A stretch of 64,000 nucleotides of DNA from Pasteurella oralis (GCF_002850605.1 NZ_NXGB01000002.1:310001-374000), one strand, 5' to 3'; shown: positions 31,424-40,981, counted from the stretch's first letter. Numbers and translations are program-made. The notes: generated by a model from the letters alone, not told the origin.

Positions 31424-31743
31424 TATTAATCTCCTTTTTGAAAGAGATTAAATTTTAAGCTTCATTTTCTTTTTTGTCTGTGGTCAAGATCGCATTATTT
31501 CTTTTTATTATTTTATCTTTTGAAATTTATTACTGACTATGCTGAATCTACTGACTCAAATTTATTTATTCTGTTCTTGCAAAATGACTTTACCCTAGAT
31601 AGATCTAAGAATGAAAAGCATTGAGTTAACATTAAGATTTATTCTCTTATTATTGTATGTTTTCAAAAAGAAAACCCTAAGAGAGATGTCTTAGGGCTTA
31701 AAATCATAGACAAAATTCTAAAAACGTTTTTTAGCAAAGCATG
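31424..31743. other. Intergenic gap between HsdR-N-like and TM2 genes
   Basis: 320 bp, very AT-rich. It holds the terminator of the TM2 gene (31675-31696) and, by position, the promoter of the HsdR-N-like gene, of which only the ribosome site near 31430 is clear. No reading frame, repeat or further hairpin was seen. Confidence 0.6.
31668..31698 (-). terminator. Terminator of the TM2 gene
   Basis: CCCTAAGA/TCTTAGGG arms (31675-31682, 31689-31696), 6-nt loop, followed on the minus strand by TTTTCTTTTT. Confidence 0.8.
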
Positions 31744-32091
31744 CTATGAAATTAGCATAATTTTATTAAAGTTAAGTTCTTTAGCTTTTTTGTAACAAAA
31801 ATAGATATCAAACAATACCCAAATTAAACCTACACCAAAAAATAAAACCGTAATAATTTTTAAAATACCAAGCCCTATATCACTAAGATAAAAGCGCTCA
31901 ATACTTAATCCACCTAAAAAAATTGATAGCAAAAGGACAACCATCGGATTTTTTAAATCAACGGCTTGAATAGAACTTTGTCTTGATTCAGGTAAGGTAG
32001 ACAATTTTTCTTTCACAAGAAAGATTTTATCATTTGGGAAATTACTTGCATTTGTCATTACATAAGATTCAGCAAATTGTTTCGATTCCAT
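31744..32091 (-). CDS. TM2-domain membrane protein
   Basis: 115 residues. A ~48-residue soluble N-terminus is followed by a TM2 domain: helix 1 in NPMVVLLLSIFLGGLSIERFYL, the linker DIGLGILKI, and helix 2 in VLFFGVGLIWVLFDIYF, with a basic tail. TM2 proteins are small two-helix membrane proteins with no established bacterial function. It has its own terminator and a good CRP site upstream, so it is probably a single-gene transcript. Together with the HsdR-N-like gene it separates malQ from ycgN, which are adjacent in Haemophilus. Confidence 0.8.
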   Translation of the reverse strand: MESKQFAESYVMTNASNFPNDKIFLVKEKLSTLPESRQSSIQAVDLKNPMVVLLLSIFLGGLSIERFYLSDIGLGILKIITVLFFGVGLIWVLFDIYFCYKKAKELNFNKIMLIS

Positions 32092-32172
32092 AAGTCATTA
32101 TCCTTATTTGTTTATAGCTGTTAATAATATAATTAGAAGTATTTATTCTAAATATTATACAGTTCCTAGTCT

Positions 32173-32188
32173 GTGTCACAGATCACAT
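32173..32188 (-). promoter_or_regulatory. CRP site upstream of the TM2 gene
   Basis: TGTGTCACAGATCACA matches the CRP consensus at 9 of 10 positions. It lies 82 bp upstream of the TM2 start. Two -10-like hexamers (TAGAAT at 32150-32145, TATTAT at 32129-32124) would place it near -42 or -63. Confidence 0.45.
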
Positions 32189-32316
32189 TATGTAAAAATA
32201 ATGAACAAATAATAACAAAAGTAAATTAAATAGAGTTTAGGGAAGACAAATAAAATAAGTAATTTGAGTACGAATTCATACTTTTTATAATTAATAAAAA
32301 CTATTTTTTTAACACG

Positions 32317-32769
32317 TTAATTTGGGACAATTACAAATTCAAACCAATCAATCACATCTTTTTCATGAATTCCTTTTTCAATCAGAATTTGTGCTTTTTT
32401 GACAGAGTTAGGATCACCAGAGAGCAATGGATGCCAATCAAATAAGGGTTTATTTTCATTTAACAATCGATAGGCACAAGTTGTAGGAAGCCAATGAAAA
32501 TCAGGAAGATTTTTTTTAGTTAATTTTGTACAGTCTGGCTCATGTTTGAAACGTTGAGAATAATTAGAGCATTTACCCGTTTCTAAATCTAATAGATTAC
32601 AAGCAATACGAGTATAATATAACTTTTTCCACTTACCTCGCCCTTCAATAAATTTACGATAACAACATTTACCACAACCATCACAGAGCGCTTCCCACTC
32701 TGCTTCAGTCATGTCAAGTAAAGTTTTATGTTTCCAAAATTCAGGTTCAATTGGTGTGTCAATTGACAT
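32317..32769 (-). CDS. ycgN: YcgN-family cysteine-cluster protein (UPF0260)
   Basis: 150 residues. The cluster CDGCGKCC (C29, C32, C35, C36) plus further cysteines (C57, C67, C80, C98 region) marks the zinc- or iron-chelating UPF0260 family. Role unknown. Complete, starting MSIDTPIEPEFW. Confidence 0.92.
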   Translation of the reverse strand: MSIDTPIEPEFWKHKTLLDMTEAEWEALCDGCGKCCYRKFIEGRGKWKKLYYTRIACNLLDLETGKCSNYSQRFKHEPDCTKLTKKNLPDFHWLPTTCAYRLLNENKPLFDWHPLLSGDPNSVKKAQILIEKGIHEKDVIDWFEFVIVPN

Positions 32770-32792
32770 GCTACAATTTACTCAATAAGCCA

Positions 32793-32831
32793 TAAAAAAA
32801 GTAAGTGCGGTATTCTACCGCACTTACTTTC
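32793..32831 (-). terminator. USS dyad terminator of msrPQ
   Basis: 15-bp perfect arms (32798-32812 and 32816-32830) built on two facing uptake cores (AAGTGCGGT at 32803, ACCGCACTT at 32817) with only a 3-nt TTC loop; seven T follow on the minus strand, after the msrQ stop. Confidence 0.85.
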
Positions 32832-32860
32832 TAGATCAATGACTTTTAGTCAACCAAACT

Positions 32861-33454
32861 TTAACTTACCTTTTTTGCTTTAAAAAGCACATAAAGTTCC
32901 CAAAATACAATGAGTATTGACAAAATTAAGTACAGCATTGAACTAAAAGTCAAATTTTTAACTGACCAATAATAATGAATTGCACCTAATAGTAACGCAT
33001 AGTAGCCTAATTTATGCAAATAAAACCACCACTTTCCCATCTTATTCTTAAAGTAAGATAACGAGCTTACTGACATCAACGTCAAGATCAAGAAAGAGAA
33101 GCCGCCTACAATTAAATAACCTCGGCGAATTAATTCTTGTAAAAATAAATGAACATCATTACCCAACTCTAAAGAAAAATAAGCATAAATATGTAAAACA
33201 ACATAAAACCATGCCCATAGCCCTAAGGCGCGTCGTAGTATCTGCAACTGAGGCTGCTTTAATAAACGGAATACAATTCCTAACACAAAAAGCACGAGTA
33301 AAATAGTTATCGCAGTAAAACCCAAGAAATGTTGCATTTCTTTAACGGGATCGGCGCCTAATTGTGATTCATTTCCTGTCAATAAAATAATGTGCAACCA
33401 AATAAAAGGGATTGCACAAGATAAATGAATAACAACTCTGAGCAATTTAAGCAT
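32861..33454 (-). CDS. msrQ: MsrQ heme-binding membrane subunit of periplasmic methionine sulfoxide reductase
   Basis: 197 residues, six predicted membrane helices, ferric-reductase-like (YedZ) family with membrane histidines for b heme (HLSCAIPFIWLHIILL, HFLGF, YVVLHIYAYFSL, YLHKLGYYALLLGAIHYYW). It passes quinol electrons to MsrP. The ATG overlaps the msrP stop by one base (TAATG), so the two are translationally coupled. Terminated by the USS dyad. Confidence 0.94.
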   Translation of the reverse strand: MLKLLRVVIHLSCAIPFIWLHIILLTGNESQLGADPVKEMQHFLGFTAITILLVLFVLGIVFRLLKQPQLQILRRALGLWAWFYVVLHIYAYFSLELGNDVHLFLQELIRRGYLIVGGFSFLILTLMSVSSLSYFKNKMGKWWFYLHKLGYYALLLGAIHYYWSVKNLTFSSMLYLILSILIVFWELYVLFKAKKVS

Positions 33455-34410
33455 TAAAAATTCTTCCTTAAATCAAGATCTTTATATAAATGAGCAACTT
33501 GCTCTTCATAACCATTAAACATCAATGTAGGTTGACGTTTCACACTAAATAACCCGCCTGAACCAATTACACGTTCGCTTGCTTGAGACCAACGAGGATG
33601 ATCAACATTTGGATTTACATTGGCATAAAAACCATATTCTTGCGGTGCTGCATGATTCCATGTTGTTCTTGGTTGTTTAGATTTTAGTGTAATTTTGACA
33701 ATGGACTTAATATTTTTAAATCCATATTTCCATGGCACAACTAAACGAATTGGCGCACCATTTTGTGGAGCTAATGTCTTACCGTACAGCCCAACTGATA
33801 GTAAAGTTAGCGGATTCATAGCTTCCTCAATTGTTAAGCCTTCTACATAAGGATAGATTAATCCCCCACCAAAGAAGCTGTTTTTCTGTCCTGGCATACT
33901 TTCAGGATCATATAAAGTTTCAAATTCAACATACTTAGCATTGCTGGTCGGTTGAACTAAAGCAAGTAACTTATTTAATTCAAAACCAATCCATGGAATC
34001 ACCATTGACCAAGCTTCAACACAACGAAAACGATAAATACGCTCTTCTAAAGGCAGTTGGCTCATTAATTGATGTACATCGAAAGTCATTGGTTTTTCAA
34101 CTTCGCCTTCGATACGTAAAGTCCAAGGCTCGGTTTTCATCGCTGAAGCATATTTTGCTGGCGATTCTTTTGGTACTCCAAACTCATAAAAATTGTTATA
34201 CCCGATCACTTTATTTTCAGGTGTTAATGCGAGCGATTGCGGGTTGTCATCTTTTGTAAAAGTTAAGGTTTTACGTAAATCCTCTTCAGCAGCAGAAGCC
34301 ATATTTGGCAGTAATGAAGCGGCACCCATCACGCCCATCGCTTGAATAATTTTTCTACGTTGGAAAAAAATATGCTCAGGCGTTACATCATTTTCAGTAA
34401 ATTTTTGCAT
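33454..34410 (-). CDS. msrP: MsrP periplasmic molybdenum methionine sulfoxide reductase
   Basis: Repairs oxidised methionine in periplasmic proteins. 318 residues. Tat signal with twin arginines at 18-19 ([10 protein letters not shown]) and a cleavage-like MASAAEE. The molybdenum-ligand cysteine is C130 in [18 protein letters not shown]; the cofactor-binding segment [12 protein letters not shown] is intact. Ribosome site GGAGG before the ATG. First gene of msrPQ. Confidence 0.95.
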   Translation of the reverse strand: MQKFTENDVTPEHIFFQRRKIIQAMGVMGAASLLPNMASAAEEDLRKTLTFTKDDNPQSLALTPENKVIGYNNFYEFGVPKESPAKYASAMKTEPWTLRIEGEVEKPMTFDVHQLMSQLPLEERIYRFRCVEAWSMVIPWIGFELNKLLALVQPTSNAKYVEFETLYDPESMPGQKNSFFGGGLIYPYVEGLTIEEAMNPLTLLSVGLYGKTLAPQNGAPIRLVVPWKYGFKNIKSIVKITLKSKQPRTTWNHAAPQEYGFYANVNPNVDHPRWSQASERVIGSGGLFSVKRQPTLMFNGYEEQVAHLYKDLDLRKNF

Positions 34411-34544
34411 TATATTGCCTCCGATGGATATTATGAAGAATAATTTTTATTTGTATTCGCACTGAAATTAAATTCTACTAACTTAGACGAAGAGTTTTGC
34501 AACTTCTTACAATCAATTTGCATTAAATAGCAAGAAAGATGAAA

Positions 34545-34553
34545 AAGTGCGGT
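34545..34553 (+). repeat. Hin-type DNA uptake signal core
   Basis: AAGTGCGGT in the msrP-yciU divergent gap, 80 bp before yciU. Confidence 0.85.
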
Positions 34554-34632
34554 CAATTTTCCATGAGTTTTAGGCGAGTTATGCTATGATTAGCGCCATA
34601 TTGACGATATATAGGTTATAGGAAACCCTTAA

Positions 34633-34953
34633 ATGACCGAGCTAATAAAACTTGAACCTGATGCAGCAATTGATATTGCTTATGATATTTTTCTTGAAAT
34701 GGCAGCAGAAAATCTCGATCCCGCAGATATCATGCTATTTAACCTCCAATTTGAAGAACGTGGTGCAGTGGAATTTGTTGAAACTGCAGAAGATTGGGAA
34801 ATGGAAATTGGTGTGCTTATTGATCCGAACGCTTATGCTGAGGTCTGGATTGGTTTAGTTAATGAACAGGATGAAATGGACGATGTTTTTGCTAAATTCC
34901 TAATCTCTCACCGTGAAGATAATCGGGAATTCCATGTTATCTGGAAGAAATAA
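34633..34953 (+). CDS. yciU: Acidic YciU/HI1450-family DNA-mimic protein
   Basis: 106 residues, strongly acidic (for example [53 protein letters not shown]). This matches the DUF440 family whose Haemophilus member HI1450 was proposed to mimic double-stranded DNA. It would bind a DNA-binding protein; the partner here is unknown. Single gene with its own terminator, convergent with thiI. Confidence 0.9.
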   Translation: MTELIKLEPDAAIDIAYDIFLEMAAENLDPADIMLFNLQFEERGAVEFVETAEDWEMEIGVLIDPNAYAEVWIGLVNEQDEMDDVFAKFLISHREDNREFHVIWKK

Positions 34954-34967
34954 TCGATGAAAAAACA

Positions 34968-34995
34968 AAGAGGAGCTAAATGCTCCTCTTCTTTT
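34968..34995. terminator. Bidirectional terminator between yciU and thiI
   Basis: AAGAGGAGC/GCTCCTCTT arms (34968-34976, 34982-34990), 5-nt loop, T-run rightward and T-rich leftward. Confidence 0.85.
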
Positions 34996-34998
34996 TTA

Positions 34999-36444
34999 TT
35001 ATGATTTTTTAAAAACTTTGACATTGCTAAAGCCTTGTTCTTTTAAATATAACGCTTGTAGCTTGCTCATTACCCCTCGTTCACAATATAACGCATAATG
35101 TTTACTTTGATCTAATTGCGCAAATTGAGAAGAAAGTTTATAGAATGGCAATAATAAGACATTAGCCAACTGTAACGGATTTTCATCCGCTTCTTCTGGA
35201 CTACGGATATCTAAAATAATATCTTGTGCATTTAACACTGAAACAGTATTAATTTCTCCAACTTCTTTCTCCGCTTGTTCAGCAATTTGGCGAATATCTA
35301 AATATTGCGCATGTTGTACCGCATTTTCTAATATCGCAAAATCAAAATGACTTTCTTCTGCTTCAATCTTCGCTTTAATTGCTTTTACTGTTGGATTTTT
35401 TGAAATCACTCCACAAAATTCAGGCATTGATTTAGCAATATCATCAGTACCAATTTCTTTTGCCATTGCAATAATTTGCTCTTTATCGTGTGTTATTAAT
35501 GGACGTAATACTAACGCACTTGCTGCTTCGTCAATCAGACGCAAATTGGTTAATGTTTGGCTCGAAACCTGCCCTAATGCTTCACCTGTCACAATAGCCT
35601 GAATGCCAAAACGCTCCGCCACTTTACTTGCAGCACGCACCATCATGCGTTTTAACACAACTCCCATTTGACCGTTATCTACTTTTTCGAGGATTTCACC
35701 GACTACATTTTCAAAATTAATCGCAACAAAACGCACTTTATGTGAGCCACTATAGCGTTGCCAAATATGGTATGCCATTTGCTTTACACCAATTTCATGT
35801 GCTGCGCCACCTAAATTGAAGAAGCAGTAATGTACTCGACAACCACGTCGAATCAGCATATAGCTTGATACGCCTGAATCAAAACCACCAGAAATCAGCG
35901 ATAATACATCTTCTTGGGTGCCAATTGGATAACCGCCAATTCCATCATGGCGAGCTTTGATTAACATCATTTTGTCATTTTCAATGTCGATTCGCACCGT
36001 CACATCTGGTTTACTTAATTGCACTTTGGCACTTTCAATATGTTGATTTAAGCCTCCACCGACATAACGTTCTACATCCAATGAACTAAACTCATGTTTA
36101 CCTTTACGCTTAACACGCACACAAAAGGTTTTATTCACTAAGCTAGGACCAACATCTTGTAAAGTTTGCTCAAAAATATCGTGAATTGTTGTAAAAGGTT
36201 TTTCATCAACTTCTAAAAAATGATGAATACCTGGAATACGTTCTAATAATTCAATTAAGTGCGGTCGATTTTCAGTATTTTTTGAACGTACTTCGATGTA
36301 GTCCCAATGTTTCACGACCGCCACACTGTCATCATATTTATTTAATACATTGCGAATATTTCCCGTTAAAATTTTAATAAAGCGCTTACGCACAGAATCA
36401 CTTTTAATCATGATTTCAGGGAAAAGTTTGATGATAAATTTCAT
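34999..36444 (-). CDS. thiI: tRNA 4-thiouridine synthetase / thiamine sulfur transfer protein
   Basis: Adenylates and thiolates U8 of tRNA and feeds sulfur to thiamine synthesis. About 481 residues. N-terminal ferredoxin-like and THUMP domains, PP-loop SGGFDSG, conserved [14 protein letters not shown] (disulfide cysteine), and a C-terminal rhodanese domain with its active cysteine in [10 protein letters not shown]. Start set at [12 protein letters not shown] (36444), as in E. coli; an in-frame GTG at 36462 is less likely. Confidence 0.95.
   Translation of the reverse strand: MKFIIKLFPEIMIKSDSVRKRFIKILTGNIRNVLNKYDDSVAVVKHWDYIEVRSKNTENRPHLIELLERIPGIHHFLEVDEKPFTTIHDIFEQTLQDVGPSLVNKTFCVRVKRKGKHEFSSLDVERYVGGGLNQHIESAKVQLSKPDVTVRIDIENDKMMLIKARHDGIGGYPIGTQEDVLSLISGGFDSGVSSYMLIRRGCRVHYCFFNLGGAAHEIGVKQMAYHIWQRYSGSHKVRFVAINFENVVGEILEKVDNGQMGVVLKRMMVRAASKVAERFGIQAIVTGEALGQVSSQTLTNLRLIDEAASALVLRPLITHDKEQIIAMAKEIGTDDIAKSMPEFCGVISKNPTVKAIKAKIEAEESHFDFAILENAVQHAQYLDIRQIAEQAEKEVGEINTVSVLNAQDIILDIRSPEEADENPLQLANVLLLPFYKLSSQFAQLDQSKHYALYCERGVMSKLQALYLKEQGFSNVKVFKKS
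36257..36265 (+). repeat. Hin-type DNA uptake signal core
   Basis: AAGTGCGGT inside the 5' part of thiI. Confidence 0.85.
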
Positions 36445-36628
36445 AGTCTCTTTATTGTCCACATTAAGTTATAAGTCGTGCATTCTAGCAGATCAATTCA
36501 GGAATAAAAATCTTTCTACTCATCAAAGAGAATTAGCCCACTGTAAAAATAATTATATAACGATAAGTTATAAATAACGTTCAATAATTTAGCAACTTCA
36601 TCTCAAACTTTAATTTTTTTAGCTCATT

Positions 36629-36669
36629 TTGATTTCAATCAAAAAGAAATGTTGAAACATACCTAAAAT
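36629..36669 (+). promoter_or_regulatory. Consensus FNR box and promoter of torC-mtsZ
   Basis: TTGATTTCAATCAA (36629-36642) is a perfect FNR site TTGAT-N4-ATCAA. A -10 TAAAAT lies at 36664-36669, giving a start near 36676-36677, so the FNR box is centred at about -41, the class II activating position. This predicts anaerobic induction. Confidence 0.75.
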
Positions 36670-36739
36670 AAGTTAACCATTTGTGAGTATTTAATTGTAT
36701 TTATATTATTTTGTTATATAACTGTATTTGGAGTGACTT

Positions 36740-37855
36740 ATGTCAACAGCAAAAAAACGTGCAGCATTCACCGCTATTGCTTTTATGGCAATTGGGGCCG
36801 GTGTCCTATTGGGAACACAATATGTAATGCATAAAACAAGCTCACCTGAATTTTGTGTGAGTTGTCATTCGATGAGCTTTCCACAAGAAGAATGGGAAAC
36901 CAGTGTGCATTTCTCAAATCAAAAAGGAATTCGGGCTAATTGTGCTGATTGTCATGTTCCTCCAGGTGGACTGCATTATGTCAAAGCAAAAGTATTCGCA
37001 TTAAAAGACGTATGGTACGAAGTGACAGGCAAAATTCCCGATCGAGAAGCGTATGAAAAACATCGCTATGAAATGGCAAAAAAAGTTTGGGATGAGATGA
37101 AAGCGACTCATTCAGAAACCTGTCATAGTTGTCACAGCCTTGAGGCAATGGAAATTGCAGCACAATCTAAATCAGCGCAAACTATGCATGAATTAGCAAA
37201 ATCAGACGGGCAAACTTGTATTGATTGCCACAAAGGTATCGCCCATTTCCTACCAGAAAGCCCCGAAGAAACCAAGACCACTCCAATCAATCAAACTGAG
37301 TCAACCTTAACTAACAATAATAGCCAACCACTTTATGTGCAATCTATTGCAACTGCACAAACGGAGAATGGCGGTGAAGTTCGTCTTATGCCTTATGCCA
37401 CATTAATAGATTGGAAAAATGATGGGCAGAAAGTAACAGCCAAACTGCAAGGTTGGCAACAAGCAGGCGCTGAATCAATCATTTATATGGCGCTTGGCAA
37501 ACGAATCATTTTGGCGTTATTAGAAGAGGAAGCAAAACAACAAGTCACTATTTTGAACACAATACAAGATGAAATCACTGAATCAGAATGGAAAGAAGTG
37601 ACTGTTAGCATCACAATTCCACAAGACAAATTAACTGCAAACTTGACCGCACTTAATCAAATCGGCAATAAACTGAATCAAACTCATTGTAGCGGCTGTC
37701 ATGCAGTGATTGAAGCAGATCACTTCACTGCCAATCAATGGATTGGTGTCGTTAATTCAATGAAAGATCGCACTGCATTAACGGCCGAAGAAGTAAGAGC
37801 ACTCACAATTTACTTACAACGTAATAGTAAAGATATGCTTGGTGCAGCACATTAA
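36740..37855 (+). CDS. torC: Pentaheme c-type cytochrome of the TorC/TorY family
   Basis: Passes electrons from membrane quinol to the periplasmic reductase encoded next. 371 residues: one N-terminal membrane anchor (about 9-27), then a NapC/NirT-type tetraheme domain with CXXCH at 39-43, 68-72, 128-132 and 160-164, and a C-terminal mono-heme domain with CSGCH at 317-321. Ribosome site GGAGTGA before the ATG. 157 bp separates it from mtsZ. Counterpart of the cytochrome beside mtsZ in H. influenzae. Confidence 0.94.
   Translation: MSTAKKRAAFTAIAFMAIGAGVLLGTQYVMHKTSSPEFCVSCHSMSFPQEEWETSVHFSNQKGIRANCADCHVPPGGLHYVKAKVFALKDVWYEVTGKIPDREAYEKHRYEMAKKVWDEMKATHSETCHSCHSLEAMEIAAQSKSAQTMHELAKSDGQTCIDCHKGIAHFLPESPEETKTTPINQTESTLTNNNSQPLYVQSIATAQTENGGEVRLMPYATLIDWKNDGQKVTAKLQGWQQAGAESIIYMALGKRIILALLEEEAKQQVTILNTIQDEITESEWKEVTVSITIPQDKLTANLTALNQIGNKLNQTHCSGCHAVIEADHFTANQWIGVVNSMKDRTALTAEEVRALTIYLQRNSKDMLGAAH
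37646..37654 (-). repeat. Hin-type DNA uptake signal core
   Basis: ACCGCACTT inside torC, in the linker before the fifth heme site. Confidence 0.85.
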
Positions 37856-38012
37856 TTTATTCCTGACTCCGAGCTTGTGTGCCTAAGTCGCAAGATATGG
37901 TAACAAGCCAGCAATAAGTTCGCTTATGCCATGGATAATTGAGAAATTGCTTATCCACTCATGTTTAGAAAGGTGTCAACACATTAACTAATAGAAGTAA
38001 GCGAGGCTTTAT
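37856..38012 (+). other. Structured torC-mtsZ intercistronic region
   Basis: 157 bp without a reading frame. A hairpin ATAAG-TTCG-CTTAT (37914-37927, stable tetraloop type) and inverted repeats GGATAA/TTATCC (37934-37939, 37951-37956) and GCTTGT/ACAAGC are visible. These could be RNA processing or stability elements; none ends in a T-run, so none is an intrinsic terminator. Confidence 0.35.
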
Positions 38013-40499
38013 ATGAAAAAAGAGAACAACGTCAATGTAAAACGTAGAGAATTTTTAAAGAATTCTTCTCTTGGTATTGCTGGTGCATCGTTAAGCGGTG
38101 GTGTAGTTGGTTCACTTGTTGCACCAAATGCTATGGCTGCGGAAAGTAAAACCATCGTCACTGCGGCACATTGGGGTCCCTTAGGTGTCGTCGTTGAAAA
38201 TGGTAAAGCGGTAAAATCGGGTCCTGCCATTCCACCTGTTATCGAAAATGAATTGCAATCTGTAGTGCCAGATCAGCTTTATAGCGAAACACGAATTAAA
38301 TATCCAATGGTGCGTAAAGGTTATTTAGCTAACCCTGGAAAAAGTGATACAACCATGCGCGGTCGCGATGAATGGGTCCGCGTCTCTTGGGATCAAGCAT
38401 TAGATTTAATTGACAAAGAGTTCAAACGCATCCGTCGTGAAGGTGGCTTTGAAAATATCTTCGGTGGTTCTTATGGCTGGAAAAGTTCAGGCTCACTCCA
38501 TTCAAGCCGCACTCTTTTACATCGTTATTTAAATGCGACAGGCGGATTTGTTGGACACAAAGGTGACTACTCTACTGGTGCGGCGCAAGTCATCATGCCA
38601 CATGTACTGGGTACCATCGAAGTCTATGAACAGCAAACCAGCTGGGAAACTATCTTAGAAAGCACTGATATTATTGTGCTTTGGTCAGCAAACCCACTCA
38701 CAACAATGCGTATCGCATGGACAGCCACTGACCAAAAAGGAATTGAATATTTCAAAAAATATCAAGCAACAGGCAAACGTATCATTTGTATCGATCCAAT
38801 CAAAAGCGAAACCTGTAAAATGTTGAATGCGGAATGGATTCCAACCAATACCGCAACTGATGTGCCATTAATGTTAGGGATTGCACATACTTTAGTAACT
38901 CAAGATAAACACGATAAAGCCTTCTTGAAAAAATACACAACAGGTTATGCGAAATTTGAAGAATACTTACTCGGCAAAGTAGATGGACAAGCAAAAGATG
39001 CTGAATGGGCAAGCAAAATTTGTGGGGTACCGGTTGATGTAATTAAGCAGCTTGCTCATGATTTTTCTACTAAACGCACGATGTTAATGGGTGGTTGGGG
39101 TATGCAACGCCAACGTCATGGCGAACAAACACACTGGATGATGGTGACTTTGGCTTCCATGCTAGGTCAAATTGGTTTACCGGGTGGCGGTTTTGGCTTT
39201 AGTTATCATTATTCAAATGGTGGCGTTCCAACCACAACAGGCGGTGTTATTGGTTCAATGTCAGCAACATTAGATAACGATACCTCAAATACGGGGCAGT
39301 CTTGGTTATCAAAATCCGCCAAAATGAGTTTCCCACTTGCGCGTATTGCCGACGTTTTACTCAATCCAGGCAAGACAATCCAATATAATGGTACAGAAAT
39401 CACTTATCCAGATATTAAATTAATCTACTGGGCAGGTGGTAATCCATTTGTTCACCACCAAGATACCAATACACTCGTTAAAGCTTGGCAAAAACCAGAA
39501 ACCATCATTGTCAATGAGATAAACTGGACGCCGACTGCGCGTATGGCAGATATTGTGCTTCCAATCACAACCAGTTATGAGCGTAATGACTTAACGATGA
39601 CGGGTGATTATTCCATGATGCATATTCTCCCAATGAAACAAGTGGTTGAACCACAATTTGAAGCACGCAATGATTATGATGTCTTCGCTGAACTTGCTAA
39701 ACGTGCTGGTGTAGAAGATAAATTCACTGAAGGTAAAAGTGAAATGGATTGGTTAAAATACTTCTATCAATCTGCTTTCGATGCTGCACGTAAAAATCGC
39801 GTTTTAATGCCTAAATTTGAAAAGTTCTGGGAAGAAAACAAACCAATTACCTTTAATGCCAGTGAAAAAGCAAAAAAATGGGTACGCTATGGTGAATTCC
39901 GTGAAGATCCGCTATTAAACCCACTTGGTACACCATCAGGTAAAATTGAAATTTACTCTGATACCATTGCGAAGATGAATTACGATGACTGTCGCGGTTA
40001 TCCTTCATGGTTTGAACCTGAAGAATTTGCAGGCAATGTGACAGCAGAACATCCATTAGCATTGGTCACACCACACCCTTATTATCGTCTACACAGTCAA
40101 TTAGCGCATACTTCATTACGCCAAAAATATGCAGTGCAAGATCGTGAGCCAGCCTTAATTCATACGGAAGACGCTAAAGCTCGTGGTATTGCTGATGGCG
40201 ATATTATTCGTATTTTCAATCAGCGTGGTCAAGTACTTGCTGGTGCAGTTGTTACCGATCATATTATCAAAGGTACTGTCGGTTTATGCGAAGGGGCTTG
40301 GTATGATCCTTTAGATTTAGGTATGAGTGAAAAGCCTTTGTGTAAAAATGGTTGTCCAAATGTCTTAACAATGGATATTGGCACATCAAAACTTGCTCAA
40401 GGTAATTCACCGAATACGTGTATTATCCAAGTAGAAAAATTTACAGGCGAAGCACCTGAAGTCACCGTATTCAAACAACCTAAACATGCAAAAGCTTAA
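38013..40499 (+). CDS. mtsZ: Periplasmic molybdenum S-/N-oxide reductase (TorZ/MtsZ type)
   Basis: 828 residues, DMSO-reductase family. Tat signal with R11-R12 (VKRREFLKNSSLGIAGASL). The molybdenum-ligand serine is S187 in GDYSTGAAQ, as in TorA/BisC/DorA. The remaining bis-MGD binding segments (WSANPLTTMRI, GWGMQRQRHGEQTHWMM, GGNPFVHHQDTN, TPHPYYRLHSQ) are complete. The close H. influenzae relative (HI0643, MtsZ) reduces methionine sulfoxide and other oxides; TMAO or biotin sulfoxide are alternative substrates. Electrons come from torC. Confidence 0.93.
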   Translation: MKKENNVNVKRREFLKNSSLGIAGASLSGGVVGSLVAPNAMAAESKTIVTAAHWGPLGVVVENGKAVKSGPAIPPVIENELQSVVPDQLYSETRIKYPMVRKGYLANPGKSDTTMRGRDEWVRVSWDQALDLIDKEFKRIRREGGFENIFGGSYGWKSSGSLHSSRTLLHRYLNATGGFVGHKGDYSTGAAQVIMPHVLGTIEVYEQQTSWETILESTDIIVLWSANPLTTMRIAWTATDQKGIEYFKKYQATGKRIICIDPIKSETCKMLNAEWIPTNTATDVPLMLGIAHTLVTQDKHDKAFLKKYTTGYAKFEEYLLGKVDGQAKDAEWASKICGVPVDVIKQLAHDFSTKRTMLMGGWGMQRQRHGEQTHWMMVTLASMLGQIGLPGGGFGFSYHYSNGGVPTTTGGVIGSMSATLDNDTSNTGQSWLSKSAKMSFPLARIADVLLNPGKTIQYNGTEITYPDIKLIYWAGGNPFVHHQDTNTLVKAWQKPETIIVNEINWTPTARMADIVLPITTSYERNDLTMTGDYSMMHILPMKQVVEPQFEARNDYDVFAELAKRAGVEDKFTEGKSEMDWLKYFYQSAFDAARKNRVLMPKFEKFWEENKPITFNASEKAKKWVRYGEFREDPLLNPLGTPSGKIEIYSDTIAKMNYDDCRGYPSWFEPEEFAGNVTAEHPLALVTPHPYYRLHSQLAHTSLRQKYAVQDREPALIHTEDAKARGIADGDIIRIFNQRGQVLAGAVVTDHIIKGTVGLCEGAWYDPLDLGMSEKPLCKNGCPNVLTMDIGTSKLAQGNSPNTCIIQVEKFTGEAPEVTVFKQPKHAKA

Positions 40500-40521
40500 A
40501 TTAGCCTAAGCTAATGAAACT

Positions 40522-40555
40522 AAAAAGTGCGGTCAAATCGACCGCACTTTTTGTG
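40522..40555 (+). terminator. USS dyad terminator of torC-mtsZ
   Basis: 13-bp perfect arms (40522-40534, 40540-40552) made of facing uptake cores AAGTGCGGT (40525) and ACCGCACTT (40541), 5-nt loop, T-run after the stem. Confidence 0.85.
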
Positions 40556-40718
40556 CTTATAAAGCATACTGTTAACATATTTTTTATGTATAAAATAGCT
40601 AAATACTCATAAAAAAATTGAAACTAAAAGCACGTAAAAGAAACTAAATAATTTTAACATATATCAAAAAATACAGTACAATAACTGCCCTAAATCTTTC
40701 GACAAAAAAGGACGAGCA

Positions 40719-40964
40719 ATGGCAAGAAAACCGACAGTAAAAACAGAACTGGATTTTGAAACAACTTTACAGCAGTTGGAAACCATTGTAACGCGTTTAG
40801 AGAGTGGTGAACTTCCATTAGAAGAAGCGCTCAAAGAGTTTGAAAATGGCATCAAATTAGCTAATTTAGGACAAGAGCGTTTACAGCAAGCTGAACAACG
40901 GATTCAAATTTTATTGCAAAAAAGTGAAAACGCGGAACTAACTGATTACCAAACAGAACAATAA
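40719..40964 (+). CDS. xseB: Exonuclease VII small subunit
   Basis: 81 residues. Helical small subunit that assembles on XseA to degrade single-stranded DNA. Core [37 protein letters not shown] is diagnostic. Ribosome site AAAGGA. First gene of xseB-ispA-dxs, the E. coli order. Confidence 0.95.
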   Translation: MARKPTVKTELDFETTLQQLETIVTRLESGELPLEEALKEFENGIKLANLGQERLQQAEQRIQILLQKSENAELTDYQTEQ

Positions 40965-40981
40965 ATAAAAACGAGCCTGTT

